64,000 nt of DNA from Dama dama (taxonomy: Eukaryota; Chordata; Mammalia; Artiodactyla; Cervidae): NCBI RefSeq assembly GCF_033118175.1, contig NC_083681.1, positions 12,976,001 to 13,040,000 of the forward strand, read 5' to 3'. Made by a program: the position numbers and the translations under genes. Within the stretch, counting starts at the first letter, position 1, and the number at the start of each line of letters is the position of its first letter. Of this stretch, positions 58,134-64,000 are shown piece by piece. Under the pieces are notes generated by a model. It was not told the origin of the DNA. It did no database searches and worked only from the letters and a program-made list of their open reading frames with translations.

Positions 58134-59553
58134 TTGATTGAGGAGTCAGTGGTTAGAGTTCAGAGTTGTATGATCCAACTAACAATAAAAGGGAAAATCC
58201 CAGAAAGGAGGGAGCCAAAAATAAGGGTTGAACTTAAAATTCTGTATAATAATAATAACACAAAGGAGGAGGTAGAAACAGGCATATATTTAAGTAGATT
58301 TTTGTAGTTAATTTTTATTGAAATTAAGTATTTAGAATGTTTTATGTTACAATGTTAATTTTAATCCCCCAGGTAGTTGTTAAAAAATTGAAAAGTATAA
58401 TAAAAATAATTAAAATAGTACAATAGAGAAAATCTATTGAAAATAAAAAGAAGCTGTAATGGAGATTAAAAAAAAAATAATAAGACGTGCAGAAAACAGA
58501 AAATCGTAGATATAAGCCCTACATATTCAGTAATTATATTGAACACAAATTAATTGAAACTCCAATCAAAAGTCAAAAACTGTTCTGTTGCAATGTTTAA
58601 AATATTTTTGATCCAACTATAGGCACTGTAAAAGACACATAGTTAGGACTCAGAGATACAAGTAAGATTGAAGAATGGGAAAGATTAATACTGATCCTTT
58701 ACAAAGTTTTCAAAAAAGGGATAGATAAGACTTCCCAAGATATGCAATGTGTATTTTAATACTCGAGTATCATAATCAGAAAAGAAAATAATAAGAGATT
58801 TTAAGATTATTAACAGTATTTAATATAAATGCACAAGTTCAGCAACATGGAAACAGATTAAAGATTATGATTAAATGGGATTTACCTCAAGAATGTAAAA
58901 TGTGATTAATATATGAAAATCAATGCAATGTGTGAAAGATACAAACCATATGACTATCTTGATATTTGCTAAAAAACACTTAACAAAATTCAACATACAT
59001 TCATGATAAAAATGATGTCAATAAATTAGATGTAAAAGGAATGTAGATATGATATCAACATATATGACAAGCTCACAGCTCACATAATACTCAAAATGAA
59101 AAGCTAAACACTTTATCTATAAGACAGAAACAAAAAAAGAATGCCCACTTGCACTATTATATAACCTAGTACTAAAAGGTTAAACAAGAAATGAACGTTG
59201 GACAAGAAATGAAAAGTGTCTAAATTGGAAAGATGTGAGTAAAAAGTCTCCCTGCTCACAGTTAACATGCTTGTATCTGTAAAAAACCTTAAGATGGCAT
59301 CAACTTGTTTTTTGGAACTAGTTAAAAAATTCTGCAAAGTTTCAGGTTAAAAAAAAAATGTGTTTTTGTACAGTAACAATGAATCATGAAACAAAAGAAA
59401 AAAGAAAAAAATCTCACTTACAATATCATCAAAACATTAAATTAATCAAGAAATAAAATTATTCAAACTGGAAAATTGCACACCGGAAACTCCAAAACAT
59501 TTGTGAAAGAAATACAACAGTACACAAATAAACGTGAATATACCCTGTATTTA

Positions 59554-59957
59554 GGGACTCCTAGGTGGCTTCAGTAGTAGAGAATCTGGCTATCAGTGTA
59601 GGAGACACAAGATGCCCTGGTTCTATCTCTGGGTTAGAAAGATCCCCTGCGTGGTGGTGGTGATGTTTCAGTTGTTAAGTCATGTCTGACTCTTGTTATC
59701 CCGTGGACTGTAGCCAGCCAGGCTCCTCTGTCCATGGGATTTTCCAAGCAAGCAAACTGGAGTGGGCTGTCATTTCCTTCTCTAGAAAATCATCCTGACC
59801 CAAGCATTGAAACTACGTGTCCCTGCAGTCAGGGAGTAGGAAATAGGAACCCGCTCCAGTATTCTTTCCTGCAAAATTCTGTGGACAGAAGAGCCTAGTG
59901 AGCTACAGCCGTTGAGGCCCCAACGAATCAGAAATGACTATGCAAATGAGCACACAC
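59554..59957 (+). mobile_element. Bov-tA SINE with another SINE inside
   Basis: Sense Bov-tA halves at about 59,554-59,651 and 59,829-59,957, interrupted by an antisense SINE. Outer duplication accctgtattta (59,542-59,553) and accctgcactta (59,958-59,969), two mismatches. Confidence 0.85.
59652..59828 (-). mobile_element. Bov-tA SINE nested in SINE
   Basis: Antisense Bov-tA splitting the outer SINE. The flanks share ccctgc. A TGG/GGT repeat lies at its 3' end (59,650-59,662). Confidence 0.85.
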
Positions 59958-60259
59958 ACCCTGCACTTATAGATTAGGAGAATTAATATGTCAACTGTTC
60001 ATACTATCCAAAGTGACCTACAGTTTCAAAGAAAACCCTTTCAAAATTCCAATGCATTTTACACAGAAATAGAAAAAAGTTCCTAAAATTTGTGTGGAAC
60101 CACTAAAGATCCCAATGAGTTAATACAATCTTAAGAAAGAAAAACAAAGCTAGAGACATAATAATGCTTCTTAATTTCAAATTATATTACCAAATTATAT
60201 TAGAAACTTCCATAACCCAATAGCTAAATAAATAAATAACCTGATTAAAAAATAGGCAA

Positions 60260-61182
60260 AATGCATCATGCAAAATGCTGGGCTGGATGAATCACAAGCT
60301 GGAATCAAGAGTGCCAGGAGAAATATCAACAACCTCAGATAGGTAGATGATACCACTCTAATGGCAGAAAGATAAGAGGAACTAAAGAGCTACTTGATAA
60401 GGTTGAAAGAGGAGAGTGGGAAGTATTAGCTTAAAACTCAACATTCAAAACTAAGATCATGACATCTGGTCCCATCAGTTCATGGCAAACTATTTTAGTT
60501 GGTCAGTCACTAAGTCATGTCTGCTTCTTTGCTACCCCATGGACTGCAGCATTTCAGGCTTCCCTGCCTTTCACCATCTCCCAGAGTTTGCTCAAAATCA
60601 TGTCCATTGAGTCAGTGATGCCATCTGGCCGTCCTACCCACTGTCACCCCCTTCTCCTCTTGCACTCAATCTTCCAAGCACCAGGTCTTTTCCAATGAGT
60701 TGATTCTGCATCAAGTGGCCGAAGTATTGGAGTACTGAAGCACCAGTCCTTCCAATGAATATTCAGGGTTGGTTTCCCTTAGGGTTGACTGGTTTGATCC
60801 CTTTGCTGTCCAAGAGATTCTCGAGAATTGTCTCCAGCAATACAGTTTGAAAGCATTAATTCTTCAGCTCTCAGACTTCTTTATGGTCCAAATTTCACAT
60901 CCATACTTAACTACTGGAAAAACTCTACCTTTGACTATAGAAGAGGAAAATATGGAAACAGTGACAGATTTTATTTTCTCCAAAATCATTGCAGATGGTG
61001 ACTGCAGCAATGACATTAAAATATGCTTGCTCCTTGGAAGGAAAGCCATTACAAACAGAGATAGCATATTAAAAAGCAGAGACATCACTTCACCAACAAA
61101 GGTCTATATGGTGAAAGCTATGATTTTTCCAGTAATCAGGTACATATGAGAGATGGACCATAAAGAAGGCTGGTAAAATTAT
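60260..61182 (+). mobile_element. BovB RT-region fragment, split by another BovB
   Basis: Sense BovB at 60,260-60,488 (tgggctggatgaatcacaag ...) and 60,944-61,182 (acagtgacagattttatttt ... accataaagaaggctgg), contiguous in the element. The YADD site is mutated, with a stop before it (ctcagataggtagatgatac). Confidence 0.85.
60489..60943 (-). mobile_element. BovB 3' end inserted in opposite orientation
   Basis: Antisense BovB terminus (ttttagttggtcagtcacta ... ctactggaaaaactctacct), 5'-truncated, between the two halves of the sense BovB. The flanks share actat. Confidence 0.85.
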
Positions 61183-61249
61183 AAACTATTTTATAATAAC
61201 TTTAATCAGAGAAGCTCATGTATGTTCCCAGAAAGAAGAAAATATCATT

Positions 61250-61850
61250 GATAAAAGTTGAAGGAGACCTAAGTGATAAGATATTCTGTTTAAATTAACT
61301 GAAAAGATTAAAATTGTTAATATGACAGCACTACTGAAATTCATACAGATTTAATATATCCACTATAAAATTTTGCACATATTGAGAAGCTGATAGATAA
61401 AATGTAAATGCAGAATAGCCACAGTCATCTTGAAAAAGAACATAGTTTTCAGATTTGCAATTTTTAAACTTATTACAAAGCTGTAGTAATGAAGACAATG
61501 TGATAATAGAAAAAGGAAAAACATACAGAAGAATGGAATAGAAATGAGTATGGGCATAAAGTCTTACATTTGTGGTAAATTGATTTTTGATAAGTACCCA
61601 AAGGAAATTCAATGGAGAAAACCTATAGTATTTTCAAACAATGATGGGACAAATGAAGGCACTAGGTACCTTGCCTTCCATAACAGGCAAAAATTAACTT
61701 AAAATGGATATAGATTTAAATACAAGAACCTGAACTGTATCAATTGTAGAAGAAAACAGAAAGTACATTTTTGTGACTCAATTATTGCAATAATTCTAGA
61801 TATGACAAGAAAACACAAGAGCTAAAAGAAAAGCTAGATACATTTGAAAG
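61250..61850 (+). mobile_element. Old L1 ORF2 fragment, sense
   Basis: Degenerate L1 sequence (acttattacaaagctgtagt, tggtaaattgatttttgata). It is not collinear with the end of the block at 60,245, so it is either a second L1 or a rearranged one. Confidence 0.6.
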
Positions 61851-61851
61851 T

Positions 61852-62018
61852 GAAAGTCACTCAGTCTTGTCTGAATATTTGCAACCCCATACTGTCCATG
61901 GAATTCTCCAGGGAAGGATACTGGAGTAGGTAGCCATTAATTTCTCCAGGGCATTTTCCCAAACTAGGGATCAAACCCAGGTCTCCTGCATTGAGGTGGA
62001 TTCTTTACCAGCTGAGCA
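61852..62018 (-). mobile_element. Bov-tA SINE
   Basis: Antisense, slightly shortened (aagtcactcagtcttgtctg ... ttctttaccagctgagc). Confidence 0.88.
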
Positions 62019-62157
62019 AACAATAGAAGAAAGAAGACCCTGGGATGTTACATTAACTATGGAGAAGAAAAAGTGTCTACAACTCTTTGCAAATAAAAAA
62101 AATAACTTAAAAGAGGACTCTATAGTCATTTTATTGACTTTCTTTATATATTCTTCT

Positions 62158-64000
62158 TCAGTTCAGTTCAGTTCAATTGCTCAGTCATGTGCGATTCTTT
62201 GTGACCACATGAACCGCAGTACGCCAGGCCTCTCTATCCATCACCAACTCCCAGAGCTTACTCAAACTCATGTCCCTTGAGTCGGTGATACCATCCAACC
62301 ATCTCAACCTCTGTCAGCCCCTTCGCCTCCCGCCTTCAATCTTTACCAGCTTCAGGGTCTCTTCAAATGAGTCAGTTCTTAACTTCAGGTGGCCAAACTA
62401 ATGGAGTTTCAGATTCAGCTTCAGCATCAGTCCTTCCAATGAATATTCAGGTCTGATTTCCTTTAGGATGGACAGGGAGGATCTCCTTGCAATCCAAGGA
62501 GCTCTCAAGAGTCTCTTCCAACACCACAGTTCAAAAGCATCAGTTCTTCAGTGTTCAGCTTTCTTTATAGTCCAACTCTTACATCCATACATGACTACTG
62601 GAAAACCATAGCCTTGACTAGATGGATTTTATTGGCAAAGTAATATCTCTGCTTTTTAATATGCTGTCTAAGTTGGTCATAACTTTTCTTCAAAGGAGCA
62701 AGTATCTTTTAATTTCATGGTTGCAGTCACCATCTGCAGTGATTTTGGAGGCCTCCAAAATAAAGTCTGTCATTGTTTCCGTTGTTTCCCAATCTATTTG
62801 CAGCAAAGTGATGAGACCAGATGCCATGATCTTAATTTTCTGAATGTTGAGTCTTAAGCTGACTTTCTCACTCTCCCGTTTCACTTTAATCAAGAGGCTC
62901 TTTACTTCTTCACTTTCTGAAATAAATTTGATGTCATCCGCATATCTGAGGTTACTGATATTTCTCCAGGCAATCTTGATTCCAGCTTGTGTTTCATCCA
63001 GTCCAGCATTTCTCATGAAGTTAAATAAGCAGGGTGACATACTCTGCATAGAAGTTAAAAAAGCAGGGTGACAATATACAACCTATATTGTCTGTATACA
63101 ATATACAGTGACAATATACAGGTTGATAACATGCAGACTTGCCATACTCCTTTCCTGATTTGGAAGTAGTCTGTTGTTCCATGTCCAGTTCTAACTGTTG
63201 CTTCCTGACCTGCATACAGATTTCTCAGGAGGCAGGTCATGTGGCCTGGTATTCCCATCACTTTCAGAATTTTCCACAGTTTGTTGTGATCCACACAGTC
63301 AAAGGCTTTGGCATAGTTAATAAAGCAGAATTTTTTGTTTGTTTGTTTTCCCCTGGATCTCTCTTGTTTTTTTTTGATGATCCAACAAATGTTGGCAATT
63401 TGATCTCTGTATCCGCTGCGTTTTCTGAATCCAGCTTGAACATCTGGAAGTTCATGGTTCATGTACTGTTGAAGCCTGGCTTGGAGAACTTTGAGCAGTA
63501 CTTTGCTAGCATGTGAGATGAGTGCAATTGTGCAGTGGTTTGAAAATTCTTTGGCATTTTCTTTCTTTGGGATTGGAATGAAAACTGACATTTCTGAGTC
63601 CTGTGACCACTGCTGCAATTTCCAAATTTTCTGGCATATTCAGTGCAGCACTTTCACAGTACCATCTTTTAGAATTTGAAATAACTCTTCTGGAATTCCA
63701 CCCACTTCCACTAGCTTTGTTTGAAGTGATGCTTCCTAAGGCCCAATTGACTTTGCATTCCAGGATGTCTGGCTCTAGGTGAGTGATCACACCATTGTGA
63801 TTATCTGGGTCATGAAGATCTTTTTTGTATAGCTCTTCTGTGTATTCTTGCCACCTCTTCTTAATATCTTCTGCTTCTGTTATGGCCATACCATTTCTGT
63901 CCTTTATTGTACCCATCTTTGCATAAAATGTTCCCTTGTTATTTTTAATTTTCTTGAAGAGATGTCTAATCTTTCCCATTCTGTTTTTTCCTCTATTTCT
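62158..64000 (-). mobile_element. BovB LINE 3' half, runs off window end
   Basis: Antisense BovB starting with a (TTCAG)n-type tail (cagttcagttcagttcaatt) and continuing through the RT to the connecting region at the window edge. Broken ORF blocks: 63,979-63,506, 63,618-63,055 (contains YAKAFDCVDHNKLWKILK) and 63,049-62,690 (contains RYADDIKFISES). A local rearrangement lies at about 63,015-63,130. Confidence 0.93.

Larger units (their letters stand above)
58640..60245 (+). mobile_element. Old L1 ORF2 fragment, sense, interrupted
   Basis: Highly diverged L1 RT-region sequence (for example acaaaattcaacatacattc, atatgacaagctcacagctc, ttttacacagaaatagaaaa). It is split by a nested SINE pair at 59,554-59,957. 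Near 60,190-60,245 it skips to a later ORF2 segment, so an internal deletion is likely. Confidence 0.7.

Noticed and set aside
1..64000. An undescribed biological system such as a defence or biosynthetic cluster
   Set aside because: All recognised coding potential is LINE endonuclease/RT or LINE ORF1; the rest is non-coding. No operon-like or multi-gene organisation exists here.

Overview
This window looks like gene-poor intergenic (or intronic) DNA from a ruminant (cattle, sheep, goat or a relative; the species cannot be fixed from the sequence alone). The evidence is a dense mixture of BovB (RTE-type) LINEs, tRNA-Glu-derived Bov-tA SINEs, one Bov-A2 SINE, CHR-family SINEs and artiodactyl L1 LINEs, laid over older mammalian MIR, L2 and MaLR (MLT1) fragments. 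I found no intact protein-coding gene, no convincing exon set, no RNA gene outside SINEs, and no bacterial-type feature. All long open frames belong to retrotransposon reverse transcriptase/endonuclease genes or are chance frames.

Layout. 1-2.2 kb: BovB 5' part, then an old L1 3' end carrying a retrocopied transcript tail and a SINE. 2.2-5.5 kb: AT-rich DNA with almost no recognisable repeats. 5.5-12.6 kb: dense small repeats (MIR, L2, CHR, Bov-tA, Bov-A2, BovB). 12.6-17.5 kb: mostly unassigned AT-rich DNA with a 92-bp L1 insertion and a SINE. 17.5-20.9 kb: a young L1 inserted by twin priming (5' inversion) with a 3' transduction, bounded by an exact 17-bp target-site duplication (TSD). 22-30.8 kb: SINEs, an L1 3' end with a SINE inside, MLT1 LTR pieces and a BovB 3' kilobase. 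31.4 to about 43.3 kb: one old minus-strand L1 split by a full-span younger L1 (32.5-39.2 kb, TSD visible), which itself carries a BovB fragment where part of its RT region should be, a SINE, and a three-unit 146-bp tandem repeat in its 5'UTR. 46.2-52.2 kb: an older BovB split by a near full-length younger BovB in the same orientation. 52.5-62 kb: older L1 pieces, SINEs (one inside another) and BovB inside BovB. 62.2-64 kb: a BovB running off the window.

How the parts relate. There is no operon-like cooperation. The functional logic is retrotransposition: L1 supplies the target-primed reverse transcription that made the L1 copies (and, from established knowledge, processed retrocopies), while BovB supplies the 3' end shared with the Bov-A/Bov-tA SINEs. 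The insertions give a relative time order: MIR/L2/MLT1, then old L1, then older BovB and many SINEs, then younger L1 and BovB. Family names rest on my recognition of consensus sequence by eye; no alignment or database search was run. Edges without a TSD are good to roughly 10-30 bp.
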